A DNA stretch of 59,371 nt from an uncultured Clostridium sp. (lineage in GTDB: Bacteria > Bacillota > Clostridia > TANB77 > CAG-508): assembly GCA_948441945.1 (NCBI GenBank), contig CAOJQV010000004.1, positions 1-59,371 of the forward strand, given 5' to 3'. The notes under the pieces were generated by a model. The model did no database searches. It saw only the letters and a program-made list of their open reading frames with translations, and was not told the DNA's origin. Both the position numbers and the translations under genes were made by a program. Shown here piece by piece: positions 44,681 to 53,854 of the stretch (its first letter is position 1; each line of letters opens with the position of its first letter).

Positions 44681-45610
44681 ATGCAAAACCAAATTGATAG
44701 ATTAATAGAAAAAATCAAAGAAACGAATAACCCTACTGTAATAGGAGTAGATACCAGATATGATATGGTACCAGATTGCGTAAAAAATAAATACTTTAAA
44801 GACATAAAAGGTATGTGTAGTGCAATGCTAGAATATAGCAAAGCTTTAATAGATAGTACTTATGATATTATTCCTGCTGTTAAATTACAAAGTGCATATT
44901 TTGAAATGTATGGAGTAGAAGGAATCAAATTATATAAAGAAATGATTGACTATTGCAAAGAAAAAGATATGGTTGTTATGGCAGATGTTAAAAGAGGAGA
45001 TATTGGTTCTACTTCTGCTGGATATTCTAAAGCATATTTAGGCAAAAATACAATCAATGAAAAAGAAGAAGGAATTTTTGATGTTGATTTTGCAACAGTT
45101 AATCCATATATGGGTTCAGATTGTATAAATCCTTTTGTTGAAGATTGTAAAAAATATGATAAAGGAATCTTTGTGTTAGTTAAAACTTCAAATAAATCAT
45201 CAGGAGAATTGCAAGATTTAAAGACTGAAGATGGTGAAGAAATTTATAAAAAAGTTGCTAAGTTAGTAAATACTTGGGGAAAAGACTTAATTGGTCAATA
45301 TGGATATAGTTCTGTATCAGCAGTAGTTGGAGCAACATATCCAAAACAATTGAAAGAACTAAGGGAACTTATGCCACATTCTTATTTCTTAATTCCTGGA
45401 TATGGTGCTCAAGGTGGAAAAGCTGAAGATATTGCTTTAGGATTTGATGAAAATGGATTAGGTGGAATAGTAAATGCTACAAGAAGTTTAATGTGTGCTT
45501 ATAAGTCAAATTTATGGAAAGATAAATTTAAAGAAGAAGATTATGCAAAAGCTACTAGAGCTGAAGCTATACGTATGAGAGATGAATTAAATAATGCTAT
45601 AAATAAGTAA
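44681..45610 (+). CDS. pyrF: Orotidine-5'-phosphate decarboxylase (type 2)
   Basis: 309 aa, the longer type 2 form. Catalytic segment 'VVMADVKRGDIGSTSAGYS' (D-x-K-x-x-D), 'TVNPYMGSDCINPF', phosphate-binding 'LIPGYGAQGGKAEDI' and 'GIVNATRSL'. It converts OMP to UMP, the last step. Spaced 9 bp from pyrC and 12 bp from pyrK. Confidence 0.96.
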   Translation: MQNQIDRLIEKIKETNNPTVIGVDTRYDMVPDCVKNKYFKDIKGMCSAMLEYSKALIDSTYDIIPAVKLQSAYFEMYGVEGIKLYKEMIDYCKEKDMVVMADVKRGDIGSTSAGYSKAYLGKNTINEKEEGIFDVDFATVNPYMGSDCINPFVEDCKKYDKGIFVLVKTSNKSSGELQDLKTEDGEEIYKKVAKLVNTWGKDLIGQYGYSSVSAVVGATYPKQLKELRELMPHSYFLIPGYGAQGGKAEDIALGFDENGLGGIVNATRSLMCAYKSNLWKDKFKEEDYAKATRAEAIRMRDELNNAINK

Positions 45611-45622
45611 GGAGGATATGTT

Positions 45623-46414
45623 ATGCCTGTAAATGTTAAATCAAAATTGATTTCAAAAGAAGAATTAAAACCTGGAATCTTTAAATTTAGTGTACAAGCT
45701 GATAAAATAGTGACCACTGCTAAACCAGGAAATTTTATAGAAATACGCGTAAATAATGATATAGAGCCATTTTTAAGAAGGCCTATTAGTATTTATAATA
45801 TGGATAAAGAAAAAGGAATATTGGAATTTATATTCCAAGTAAAAGGTAAAGGTACAAAAATTTTATCAGAAAGAAATGAAGGCGAGTTAATAGATATAGT
45901 TGGGCCTTTAGGATTTGGTACTTTTAAATATTCAGATTATAAAAACTTATCAATAATTGGTGGAGGAATTGGTGTATTTCCTCTATACGAATTAGCTAAA
46001 AATGCAAAGCAAGATGATAAAAATGTTAATATATATTTAGGCTTTAGAAATAAAGATTTAGTTGTATTAGAAAAAGAATTTGGACAAGTTTCTAATAATT
46101 TAACTATTACAACAGATGATGGTAGTTATGCTCAAAAAGGTTTTGCAATAGATTTTTTAAGAAAAGATATAGAGGAAAATAAAGTTGATTGTATTTATGC
46201 ATGTGGACCATTACAGATGCTTAAAGCTGTAAGAGAGCTTGCTATTGAAAAAAATATACCTTGTCAAATTTCTTTAGAAGAGAAAATGGCTTGCGGACTT
46301 GGTGTATGTTTAGGATGTGCTGTAAAAACTGCCAAAAGTCCACAAGAGGCGCCAGAATATTGGCATGTTTGTAAAGCTGGTCCTGTATTTCAAGCAAAAG
46401 ATGTTGATATATAG
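45623..46414 (+). CDS. pyrK: Dihydroorotate dehydrogenase electron-transfer subunit
   Basis: 263 aa. FAD-binding 'FLRRPISIYNMD', NAD-binding 'LSIIGGGIGVFPLYELA', and a C-terminal [2Fe-2S] site with four Cys: 'CGLGVCLGCAVKT' and 'HVCKAGPVF'. It passes electrons from PyrD's FMN to NAD+. The PyrD partner is encoded two genes later. AAGGAGG before the ATG. Confidence 0.95.
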   Translation: MPVNVKSKLISKEELKPGIFKFSVQADKIVTTAKPGNFIEIRVNNDIEPFLRRPISIYNMDKEKGILEFIFQVKGKGTKILSERNEGELIDIVGPLGFGTFKYSDYKNLSIIGGGIGVFPLYELAKNAKQDDKNVNIYLGFRNKDLVVLEKEFGQVSNNLTITTDDGSYAQKGFAIDFLRKDIEENKVDCIYACGPLQMLKAVRELAIEKNIPCQISLEEKMACGLGVCLGCAVKTAKSPQEAPEYWHVCKAGPVFQAKDVDI

Positions 46415-46429
46415 TTGGAGGTACAATAG

Positions 46430-46996
46430 ATGCCAGGTTTTGTAATACATATAGCAGTAGCTAAGCAATATTTTAATAAACATAAATTTAAAATAAAAGA
46501 TGAAGAAGAATTTATAAAGGGGTCTATTGCTCCTGATTTAGATGACACATTAACACAAATTTCTAATGATAAAAATAAATCCCATTATGTAAAGTGGTAT
46601 GTTTTGCCTGTTGAAATTAATATAGACGAATTTTTGGCAGATAAAAATGTAGATATTAATAGTGATTATTGGAAAGGATATTTATTGCATTTACTAACTG
46701 ATTATTACTTTTATAACTATATTTTTAAAGATGAAGCTTTAAAGGTTGAATCTAACAATGATTATTTTTATTATGATTATGATTGCTTAAATTCTGAATT
46801 GATTGAAAAATATAATGTACCTTTATATGAAAATATTAAAAAATATGTGCACTGTATAAATAAAAAACCTAAATATTTAGATAAGACTAAAATAATTAAT
46901 TTTATTGATAAAGTGTCTGATTTAGACTTAGAAAATGAAATAAAAATTGTTAATAAAAAAGGAATGGAGGGACTAATAGATGAATACAAAAATTAA
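46430..46996 (+). CDS. Zinc-dependent phospholipase C-like protein inside the pyr cluster
   Basis: 188 aa. 'FVIHIAVAKQYFNKH' at the start, 'FIKGSIAPDLDDT', 'KSHYVKW' and 'GYLLHLLTDYYFYNY' follow the spaced His/Asp pattern of the Zn-dependent phospholipase C / S1-P1-like family (PF00882 type), though without a signal peptide. Such short cytoplasmic members are of unknown function. It lies 15 bp after pyrK and overlaps the pyrD start by 17 bases, so it is translationally coupled. A direct role in pyrimidine synthesis is not evident. Confidence 0.7.
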   Translation: MPGFVIHIAVAKQYFNKHKFKIKDEEEFIKGSIAPDLDDTLTQISNDKNKSHYVKWYVLPVEINIDEFLADKNVDINSDYWKGYLLHLLTDYYFYNYIFKDEALKVESNNDYFYYDYDCLNSELIEKYNVPLYENIKKYVHCINKKPKYLDKTKIINFIDKVSDLDLENEIKIVNKKGMEGLIDEYKN

Positions 46997-47888
46997 TTTT
47001 GCTGGAATTGAAATGAAAAATCCAGTAACTGTAGCTTCTGGTACTTTTGGATATGGAAGGGAATTTAGTAACTTTTTTGATTTAAGTAAATTAGGAGGAA
47101 TTATAACAAAAGGAACTTCTCTAAAGCCTAGAAGTGGTAATAAACCACCTAGAGTATGTGAAACTCCAAGTGGTATGTTAAATAGTATAGGACTTCAAAA
47201 TCCTGGAGTAGAATATTTTGCAACAAATGACTTACCCTTTTTAAGGAATTTTGATACTGCTATTATTGTTAATGCTTGTGGAAGTAGTATTGATGAATAT
47301 GTTGAACTTTGCAAGATTTTAAATACTTTAGATATTGATGGTGTAGAGTTAAATCTTTCTTGCCCTAATGTAAAAGCTGGTTGTATGGCTTTTGGAAATA
47401 CTTATGATGGCGTAAAGGAAGTAACTAGTAAGGTTAGAAAGGTTTTGGATAAGCCCTTAATTGTAAAGTTAACACCTAATGTAACTGATATTGCTTCAAT
47501 TGCAAAAGCCGTGGAGGATGCTGGTGCAGATGGAGTTTCTTTAATAAATACCTTACTTGGTATGAAAATTGATATTGATAAAAGAAGACCAGTTCTTGCT
47601 AATAATACTGGTGGTCTTTCAGGTCCTGCTATTAAGCCTGTTGCAGTTCGTATGGTATATCAAGTAGCCCAGGCTGTTAATATTCCAGTTTTAGGTATGG
47701 GTGGTATTGTTAATGGCGATGATGTTATTGAGTTTATGCTTGCAGGTGCAAGTGCCATTTCTATTGGTGCTGGTAACTTTATTAGTCCAACTACAAGTAT
47801 TGATACTATTTCTAGTATTGAGGATTATATGAAAAAGTATAGTATCGAGGATATTAATGATATTATTGGTAAAGTTGAAATGAATTAG
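46980..47888 (+). CDS. pyrD: Dihydroorotate dehydrogenase B catalytic subunit
   Basis: 302 aa, class 1B. FMN/substrate motifs 'NPVTVASGTFGYG', 'GIITKGTSLKPRSGN', catalytic Cys in 'ELNLSCPNVKAG', 'PLIVKLTPNVTDI', and phosphate-binding 'GMGGIVNGDD'. With PyrK it oxidises dihydroorotate to orotate using NAD+. Start ATG 46980 with GGAGGG upstream, inside the preceding gene. Confidence 0.96.
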   Translation: MNTKINFAGIEMKNPVTVASGTFGYGREFSNFFDLSKLGGIITKGTSLKPRSGNKPPRVCETPSGMLNSIGLQNPGVEYFATNDLPFLRNFDTAIIVNACGSSIDEYVELCKILNTLDIDGVELNLSCPNVKAGCMAFGNTYDGVKEVTSKVRKVLDKPLIVKLTPNVTDIASIAKAVEDAGADGVSLINTLLGMKIDIDKRRPVLANNTGGLSGPAIKPVAVRMVYQVAQAVNIPVLGMGGIVNGDDVIEFMLAGASAISIGAGNFISPTTSIDTISSIEDYMKKYSIEDINDIIGKVEMN

Positions 47889-47899
47889 TTTTTATTGGT

Positions 47900-47940
47900 T
47901 AGGGAGCGTTTTTCTATAAAGATTGCTCTCTTATTTTATA
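47900..47940 (+). terminator. Terminator after pyrD
   Basis: AGGGAGC / GCTCTCT stem with a loop of about 17 bases followed by TTATTTTA. Moderate strength. Confidence 0.6.
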
Positions 47941-47956
47941 TTTTTTCTGATTTTAC

Positions 47957-47985
47957 TTGAAAAATCTATAAATTCAACGTATAAT
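47957..47985 (+). promoter_or_regulatory. Promoter for tRNA-Arg(ACG)
   Basis: TTGAAA (47957-47962), 17-bp spacer, TATAAT (47980-47985), 27 bp before the tRNA. Confidence 0.8.
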
Positions 47986-48012
47986 ATGTATGGTGTTTTA
48001 TTTATATTATAT

Positions 48013-48089
48013 GCGCTTGTAGTTTAGCTGGATAAAATGCAGGCCTACGAAGTCTGAGACCGGGGGTTCGAATCCCTCCAGGCGCACCA
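48013..48089 (+). tRNA. tRNA-Arg(ACG)
   Basis: 77 nt with encoded CCA. Acceptor GCGCTTG/CAGGCGC (G-U allowed), anticodon stem CAGGC/GTCTG with loop CTACGAA giving ACG (inosine-modified in bacteria), T arm GGGGG-TTCGAAT-CCCTC. The D stem GTTT/AAAT is unusually A-U rich. A terminator follows at once. Confidence 0.93.
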
Positions 48090-48122
48090 AACTCTCAAGT
48101 TAGCATGAGAGTTTTTATTTTT
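48089..48122 (+). terminator. Terminator after tRNA-Arg(ACG)
   Basis: AAACTCTCA / TGAGAGTTT stem, 8-base loop, then TTATTTTTT. The stem begins in the last tRNA base. Confidence 0.9.
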
Positions 48123-49032
48123 TAACAGACTAATATTTCTTTCATTTTTTGTTTTATAATACCTAGTTCTGTATTTCTTTTTAAAAATGTTTTTCTAATT
48201 GCTTCTTTCAAGTATCGCTATCATAAGATTTATTTATTATCAAATAGTATAAATCATAGTAGTCCTTCATTCTACTATTTAATACTCCTCTTTCAATAAC
48301 TGTTTGATATTTTTCAGCAATTATAGTTTCTATAGGATATGTTATAATTTGTAATGTTCTATCTTCAAGAAGCATTTTGTAGTTATATTCTATCTCTCGC
48401 GGTGTAATAACATCTCGATTTGCTATATCAATACTTAGTTTACTTTTATTCCTTCAAATATAGCAATAAGATTGTATTTTAATCCATCATAAGTATCTTC
48501 TTTCCTTATTGGTTTAAAATTTTTTATAGTAAAAGTTACATTATCATCTATATTAATTGATAATATTTCTGTTAATACTTCATATAGCTTCTCATCTGTT
48601 AGGTCAATCCCCTTTATACATGTATCCATATCCATAGTAGTTCTAGTATCAATTCCCATAATTGATGATAGTAGTAAACTACCTTTTAAAATAAAATTGT
48701 ATTTACATTTAGATATACTTAACCTTTCCAAAATTCTCCCAAACATATAGTTTTGTAGTACTTTATTAACTGTAATATTATTTTTATTAGCAGTATTTCT
48801 TTCCCTATCCATTAAACTTTTGTAATTTTTTATCATATTATTAACTCTATGAATATTTGCAATATCTTTACAATATCCTAAACTATTATTTCTTGTAGTT
48901 GTTATATCAAGTTCGTCTGGAGTTCTTTCTGTTTTATTAAGAAGATATAACGCTGTATTAAAAGAGAAAACGATGTTAGGATGTTTTATTTGAAATTTAT
49001 CTTTTATTCTAAATAAACAAATTATCTTATTT
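48122..49032 (-). pseudogene. Decayed AbiE toxin-antitoxin locus (AbiEi fragment fused to frameshifted AbiEii)
   Basis: Reading on the minus strand from 49032 there is no start codon. The first part ('NIVFSFNTALYLLNKTERTP') matches the core of AbiEi-type antitoxins. The same frame runs on into an AbiEii-type nucleotidyltransferase from 48836 ('FILKGSLLLSS', 'TTMDMDTCIKG', the G-S and D-x-D nucleotide-binding motif). The frame stops at 48435 but continues in another frame ('LSIDIANRDVITPREIEYN', 'PIETIIAEKYQTVIERG', 'KDYYDLYYLI'). After a second shift near 48210 it runs to a TAA at 48122-48124 ('LKEAIRKTFLKRNTEL'). So an antitoxin fragment is joined to a toxin with two frameshifts: a dead type IV system beside a tRNA. 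The 133-codon open part is unlikely to act alone. Confidence 0.8.
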
Positions 49033-49076
49033 CACACATTTTTCTCTTTTGAATATTTATATTTAGAGGTGATAAT

Positions 49077-50234
49077 ATGAATTTTGATGAAGAAATTGAT
49101 AGACATGATACATTTAGCCTAAAATATGATTGCAACAAAAGAAGAAATAAACCTGAAGATGTATTTCCAATATGGGTTGCAGACATGGACTTCAAATGTC
49201 CAGAAGAAATTTTAAAAGACTTACGACAAAAAGTTGATTTCGGAATTTTTGGATATTCTGAACCAAATGAAGAATATTTTCAATCATTACATAATTGGTA
49301 TTTTAATAACTTTAATGTTAATTTAAAAACTGATTGGGTAGTTATGACTCCTGGAATTGTATTTGCATTAGCTATGGCAGTAAAAGCATTTACTAAAGAA
49401 AATGATTACATATTAATAAATAATCCTGTATATTATCCTTTTTCCGAAGTAATTATAGATAACAATAGAAATGTAATTAGCAGTGATTTAGTCTTAAATA
49501 ATTCTCATTATGAAATAGATTTCGAGGATTTTGAAAATAAAATCAAAAAATATAAAATTAAATTATATTTTTTGTGTTCCCCTCACAATCCAGTTGGTAG
49601 AGTCTGGACTAAAGAAGAATTAGATAAAATAATTAAAATATGTAAAGAAAACAATGTAATAATTGTAAGTGACGAGATTCATTCAGATTTTGTTTGGAAA
49701 GGTAAACATACTTGTTTACTAAATTATGAAGAATATTTGAATAATATTATTGTTTGTACATCTCCAACAAAAACCTTTAATTTTGCTACTTTGCAAATTT
49801 CTAATATTTTAATTCCAAATAATGAATTACGTTTAAAATTTAAAAAAGAAATTGATAAAGCAGGTTATAGTCAATTAGGGTTAATGGGAATTGTTGCTTG
49901 TAATTCAGCATACAAACATGGTTTACCTTGGCTTAATGAACTACGAAATTATTTGAAAGAAAATATAAGTTTTGTAGATACATTTCTGAAAGAAAAACTT
50001 CCTAAAGTAAAACTTATTAAGCCTGAAGGAACTTATCTACTTTGGTTAGACTTTAGGGCTTTAGGACTTTCAGATGAGGATTTGAATTTTGCTATTTTAA
50101 ATAAAGCTAAGCTATGGCTTGACTCTGGCTCTATGTTTGGAAAGTCTGGTCAAGGCTTCCAAAGAATAAATATTGCTTTACCAAGAAAGAAATTGCAATG
50201 GGCTTTAGAACAATTAGAAAAAACTTTTAAATAA
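49077..50234 (+). CDS. patB: MalY/PatB-type aminotransferase (cystathionine beta-lyase)
   Basis: 385 aa, fold type I PLP enzyme. 'FPIWVADMDFKCPEEI' is the MalY/PatB opening; 'FLCSPHNPVGRVW', 'IIVSDEIHSDFVW' and the PLP lysine in 'TSPTKTFNFA' are present, as is a C-terminal substrate Arg in 'QGFQRINIALP'. Members cleave cystathionine or cysteine-type C-S bonds; some (MalY) also act as regulators. Start ATG with AGAGGTG upstream. Confidence 0.92.
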   Translation: MNFDEEIDRHDTFSLKYDCNKRRNKPEDVFPIWVADMDFKCPEEILKDLRQKVDFGIFGYSEPNEEYFQSLHNWYFNNFNVNLKTDWVVMTPGIVFALAMAVKAFTKENDYILINNPVYYPFSEVIIDNNRNVISSDLVLNNSHYEIDFEDFENKIKKYKIKLYFLCSPHNPVGRVWTKEELDKIIKICKENNVIIVSDEIHSDFVWKGKHTCLLNYEEYLNNIIVCTSPTKTFNFATLQISNILIPNNELRLKFKKEIDKAGYSQLGLMGIVACNSAYKHGLPWLNELRNYLKENISFVDTFLKEKLPKVKLIKPEGTYLLWLDFRALGLSDEDLNFAILNKAKLWLDSGSMFGKSGQGFQRINIALPRKKLQWALEQLEKTFK

Positions 50235-50295
50235 TTATTCTGCTAATAACTCATAAAATGAATTTTATAAAATATATTTTTATGAGGTGTTTTGG

Positions 50296-51354
50296 TTGAT
50301 AATTAAATCATATAAAATAAATAGAAAAATTGTTTCTTCTATTTTAGGCATTTTCATAATTGCTATTTTTATCTCTAGCTATGGAATATTTTCTTATGGT
50401 ATTACAACTTTTCCACTTTGGGATAAAAATTCTAATATTAATCTAGAAGATAATGAAGATTATATCAAATGGGTTGATTTTAAAGTTACTGCTTATGCAT
50501 TAAATAGAACTGCTAAATTAGATATTGATTCCCACAACTCTGATTCTGATGTTAAATATAATTGGATTGAACTTTTATCTTATCTTGCTTGTAAAAATGG
50601 TGGGAATTTTAAGAAATTTAATGAAGGTCATTTAAATAAGTTAATACAACAATTAAATTCTGGAAAATCAATGGAAGAAATAACTAAGGATATGAAATAT
50701 TATTCTTACTATTATGAGAGTTATTCTGCCGTTTTAAGCGGATTTATTGGTAACTATTCAGTTGAAGTAGAAAATTCTGATGGCACAACTTCTTTTAATG
50801 ATAAGTATGGAATTAAGGCTTTTCTTCCTATTGCTAAAAATTATTCTTTTAGTCATTACGATGATTTTGGTGCATCTAGGTCTTATGGTTTTAAAAGAAC
50901 TCATTTAGGAAACGACTTAATGGGAAGTATTGGAACTCCTATTATAGCTGTAGAGAGTGGTACTATAGAGCATTTAGGTTGGAATCAATATGGTGGATGG
51001 AGAATTGGTATTAGGAGTCTTGATGGAAAAAGATATTACTATTATGCTCATCTAAGAAAAGACCATCCTTATGCTGCATGCTTAAAAGAAGGCGATTCTA
51101 TAACAGCTGGAGATGTAATTGGATATTTAGGAATGACTGGTTACAGCTTAAAGGAAAATGTTAATAATATTAATGTTCCTCATCTTCATTTCGGTATGCA
51201 ATTAATATTTGATGAATCACAGGTTGAAGGAAATAATGAAATTTGGATTGATGTATATCAAATAATTGAATTTTTAAGGCAAAATCGTTCTAGTGTATTT
51301 ATGAATAATCTTGATACAAAGGATTTTGTTCGTAAATATAATTTTAAAACGTGA
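50296..51354 (+). CDS. Membrane-anchored M23 peptidase (LytM domain)
   Basis: 352 aa from TTG at 50296, chosen because GAGGTG lies six bases upstream; an in-frame GTG at 50287 lies inside that site. One N-terminal helix (about 12-32) followed by a mostly helical region (about 45-170). The C-terminal M23 domain (about 195-320) has metal ligands in 'RTHLGNDLMG' (H, D) and 'VPHLHFGMQ', plus 'YYYAHLRKD'. Such enzymes cut peptidoglycan cross-links or serve in sporulation (SpoIIQ-like). It converges on the HtrA gene across a palindrome. Confidence 0.9.
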   Translation: MIIKSYKINRKIVSSILGIFIIAIFISSYGIFSYGITTFPLWDKNSNINLEDNEDYIKWVDFKVTAYALNRTAKLDIDSHNSDSDVKYNWIELLSYLACKNGGNFKKFNEGHLNKLIQQLNSGKSMEEITKDMKYYSYYYESYSAVLSGFIGNYSVEVENSDGTTSFNDKYGIKAFLPIAKNYSFSHYDDFGASRSYGFKRTHLGNDLMGSIGTPIIAVESGTIEHLGWNQYGGWRIGIRSLDGKRYYYYAHLRKDHPYAACLKEGDSITAGDVIGYLGMTGYSLKENVNNINVPHLHFGMQLIFDESQVEGNNEIWIDVYQIIEFLRQNRSSVFMNNLDTKDFVRKYNFKT

Positions 51355-51366
51355 GAAAATATGAGA

Positions 51367-51458
51367 AAATGTGAGAAAGTGTGCCAAAGGGGACGTGCTT
51401 TTTATCCCTTTAAATAGGGATAAAAAGCACGTCCCCTTTGGCACACTTTCTCACATTT
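51367..51458. repeat. Palindrome of the GTGCCAAAGGGGACGT class, 43-bp arms
   Basis: Arms 51367-51409 and 51416-51458 are perfect complements, with a 6-base centre (51410-51415). Upstream, GTGAGAAAATATGAGAAAATGTGAG repeats part of the arm edge. It lies between the convergent M23 and HtrA genes. The centre supplies the HtrA stop codon. Confidence 0.93.
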
Positions 51459-52594
51459 ATTTTTTTCCGCAATATAATATTTAGATTTTTATTAACTTTT
51501 CCCCTTGAAATTTGAAGTGAGACCATTTCATTTGGATTTTTGCTATAAAGATATTCTCTTAAATCATTCATTGTATTTAGTTCATTTCCATCTATCGAAA
51601 CTATAATGTCTCCTTCTTTAAGTTCACTATTAGAAGCTGGTCCATTTTTTAATATTTGTGCTACGTAAATACCTCTTCCAAAGTTTATACTATTATTTAA
51701 ATATGGTATAACTTCTTTATCATATGCATAAACCCCTAATGTAGCTTGTTCAAAATTTCCTTTTTCTACAAAACTATTTATAACTGCTTTTACTACATTA
51801 ATTGGAACTGCAAATCCTATTCCTTCTGCTGATGATATTTTTACAGTATTTATTCCTATGATTTCTCCATTTGGATATATTAGTGGACCTCCACTATTTC
51901 CTGGATTAATAGTTGCATCTGTTTGAATTAAATCTGACATATAAGCTATATTGTTTTCTTCTTCTAATTTAATTGTTCTATTTTTGCTACTAATGATGCC
52001 TGATGTAACTGTTCTTCTAAACTCAAATCCTATTGGGTTTCCTATTGCATATACTGTTTCTCCAACTCTTATTTTATTTGAATCTCCTAATGTTACATAT
52101 TTTAAATCTTTTGCCTCTATTTTTGTAATAGATAAATCTAAATCACTATCACTCCATACGACTGTTCCATCATAAGTACTTCCATTTTCCAAAGTTACAT
52201 AGCATGTACTGTACTTGCTACCTGTAACATGCTCATTGCTTAGAATATATCCATTACTAGATACTATCATCCCTGTTCCTAAACCTAGTGAAGTCTCATT
52301 GTTACTTGAAAATATTGATGAACCATTATCTTTTAATTTAGAAATCCCTACTACACTTTTCATCGTCTCTTCTAAAATATCTGCAATTTTTGTACTATTT
52401 TCTGTTTCTTTTTCCACAGTTTGTGCTTTTACTGTGGATTCAGTTTTTTGTGCTTCGTAATTTAATTCACTAATATCTATTTTTTGATATGTATAATATA
52501 AGTAAATAGATATTAATGTTAAAACTCCTAATATAGCAATGCCCACTATTACTCTTTTTGATTTACTTTTTCTTTTTACACTTCTTACTTTCAT
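51410..52594 (-). CDS. htrA: HtrA/DegP-like serine protease with PDZ domain
   Basis: 394 aa. Basic head, one helix (about 15-35), trypsin-like domain (about 70-265) with the triad H122 ('SNEHVTG'), D153 ('SDLDLSI') and S234 ('NPGNSGGPL'). A PDZ domain (about 278-378) has 'GIYVAQILKNGPASNSELKEG' features and 'DIIVSIDGNELN'. Membrane-tethered HtrA proteases degrade misfolded envelope proteins. The last about 12 residues ('KCAKGDVLFIPI') come from the palindrome at 51367, and the TAA lies at its centre, so the natural end has been replaced. Confidence 0.94.
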   Translation of the reverse strand: MKVRSVKRKSKSKRVIVGIAILGVLTLISIYLYYTYQKIDISELNYEAQKTESTVKAQTVEKETENSTKIADILEETMKSVVGISKLKDNGSSIFSSNNETSLGLGTGMIVSSNGYILSNEHVTGSKYSTCYVTLENGSTYDGTVVWSDSDLDLSITKIEAKDLKYVTLGDSNKIRVGETVYAIGNPIGFEFRRTVTSGIISSKNRTIKLEEENNIAYMSDLIQTDATINPGNSGGPLIYPNGEIIGINTVKISSAEGIGFAVPINVVKAVINSFVEKGNFEQATLGVYAYDKEVIPYLNNSINFGRGIYVAQILKNGPASNSELKEGDIIVSIDGNELNTMNDLREYLYSKNPNEMVSLQISRGKVNKNLNIILRKKINVRKCAKGDVLFIPI

Positions 52595-52649
52595 AACTCC
52601 TCCTTAGTTTTATTCTTTCCTATTTTTTATTTACTTAAACAGTTATTTC

Positions 52650-52678
52650 TTGATTTTTTTATTGATAATGAATATAAT
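52650..52678 (+). promoter_or_regulatory. Promoter for the HD-GYP gene
   Basis: TTGATT (52650-52655), 17-bp spacer, TATAAT (52673-52678), 29 bp before the ATG. Confidence 0.78.
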
Positions 52679-52707
52679 TATTGTAATTACAGATTAGGGG
52701 TGAATTT

Positions 52708-53763
52708 ATGGCAAAAGAGAATAATAATTATCGCATTTTAATGATTAGTAATGAAAAAAATTTAATTAATAAATTATCAATTGTATTTGAAAGTTCAAAA
52801 TATACTTTTGAGCTTGTTCGTGAGCCTTTAGAGGGATTAAGAAAAGTTAGAGAAATAAATTATGATTTAGTTATAATTAATTTTGATTTTTCAAAGGAAA
52901 TTTTAAAAACATTAATTAATAAAATCCGTTTTTTTGATGCTTTTGCTTATATTATGCTAGTTTGTAATTACGATAATATGGAAGATACTCTTAATGTTGT
53001 TAAAAATTTTGATATTCAATCTTATTATAATAAAGATGATGATATTAAACAATTTATAATTCTTGTAAACCTAATTTGTAATTCAATTTATGAATTTAAT
53101 AGAATTAATTTAGATTTGGATAATTATGATAATGAATATAAATCTCCTTATTTAAGTACTGTTCAGATTTTAAGAAATATTGTAGAATATAAGGATATGT
53201 ATACTATTAGGCATTCTTTTAGAGTTTCTAAATATGCTACTTTAATTGGAAAGTACATGAAACTTTCTCGCAATGACATCAAAACTTTAAAAGTTGGAAG
53301 TATGTTTCATGATATTGGTAAAATAAGTACACCAAATAATATACTTTTAAAAAATGGTTCTTTAAATTCAAATGAATATCTACAAATTAAAGCTCATCCA
53401 TTAGTAGGGTCCCATATTCTTTTCCCTACTAGGATATATGATAAGGCTATACCTATTGTTAAATTTCATCATGAAAGATTTGATGGAAATGGCTATCCTG
53501 CAAAGTTAGAAGGTGAGTCTATACCTTTCTTAACTAGAATTGTAACAGTTGCAGATACTTTTGATGCTATGACTTCAAAAAGAACTTATCGTGATTCTTT
53601 ACCTTTAGATACTGTTATATCTGAGTTCAAAAAAAATAGGGGTACTCAATTCGACCCTGAAATAACTGATGTTTTTTTGGACATTTTGGATAATCATTAT
53701 AATGAGATTGAGAAAATTCAAAAAAACGGGAGATGGGGACGTTCCTTTTATCCCTCTAAATAG
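52708..53763 (+). CDS. HD-GYP domain protein with receiver-like N-terminus
   Basis: 351 aa. Residues about 8-120 resemble a response-regulator receiver, but the acidic cluster and phospho-Asp region are altered ('LVIINFDFSK'), so phosphorylation is uncertain. HD-GYP domain about 150-340: 'YTIRHSFRVSKYA', H201-D202 in 'MFHDIGK', 'HHERFDGNGYP' (254-264) and 'VADTFDAMTSKRTYR'. The family hydrolyses cyclic-di-GMP. The consensus GYP is kept, so activity is plausible. The final about 11 residues ('GRWGRSFYPSK') and the TAG are read from the palindrome starting at 53728. Own promoter; convergent with Tex. Confidence 0.9.
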   Translation: MAKENNNYRILMISNEKNLINKLSIVFESSKYTFELVREPLEGLRKVREINYDLVIINFDFSKEILKTLINKIRFFDAFAYIMLVCNYDNMEDTLNVVKNFDIQSYYNKDDDIKQFIILVNLICNSIYEFNRINLDLDNYDNEYKSPYLSTVQILRNIVEYKDMYTIRHSFRVSKYATLIGKYMKLSRNDIKTLKVGSMFHDIGKISTPNNILLKNGSLNSNEYLQIKAHPLVGSHILFPTRIYDKAIPIVKFHHERFDGNGYPAKLEGESIPFLTRIVTVADTFDAMTSKRTYRDSLPLDTVISEFKKNRGTQFDPEITDVFLDILDNHYNEIEKIQKNGRWGRSFYPSK

Positions 53764-53854
53764 GGAATAGGGGACACCCCTTTGGAAAAAAACTTTCCAA
53801 AGGGGTGTCCCCTATTCCCTATTTAGAGGGATAAAAGGAACGTCCCCATCTCCC
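53728..53854. repeat. Perfect palindrome, 61-bp arms, between HD-GYP and Tex genes
   Basis: Arms 53728-53788 and 53794-53854 are exact complements with a 5-base loop. Landmarks are GGGAGATGGGGACGTTCC, AAATAGGGAATAGGGGACAC and CCCCTTTGGAAA. It is closely related to the outer arms of the 38081 element. It provides the HD-GYP stop (TAG 53761), and its other end abuts the Tex stop (TAG at 53856-53854). Confidence 0.95.
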
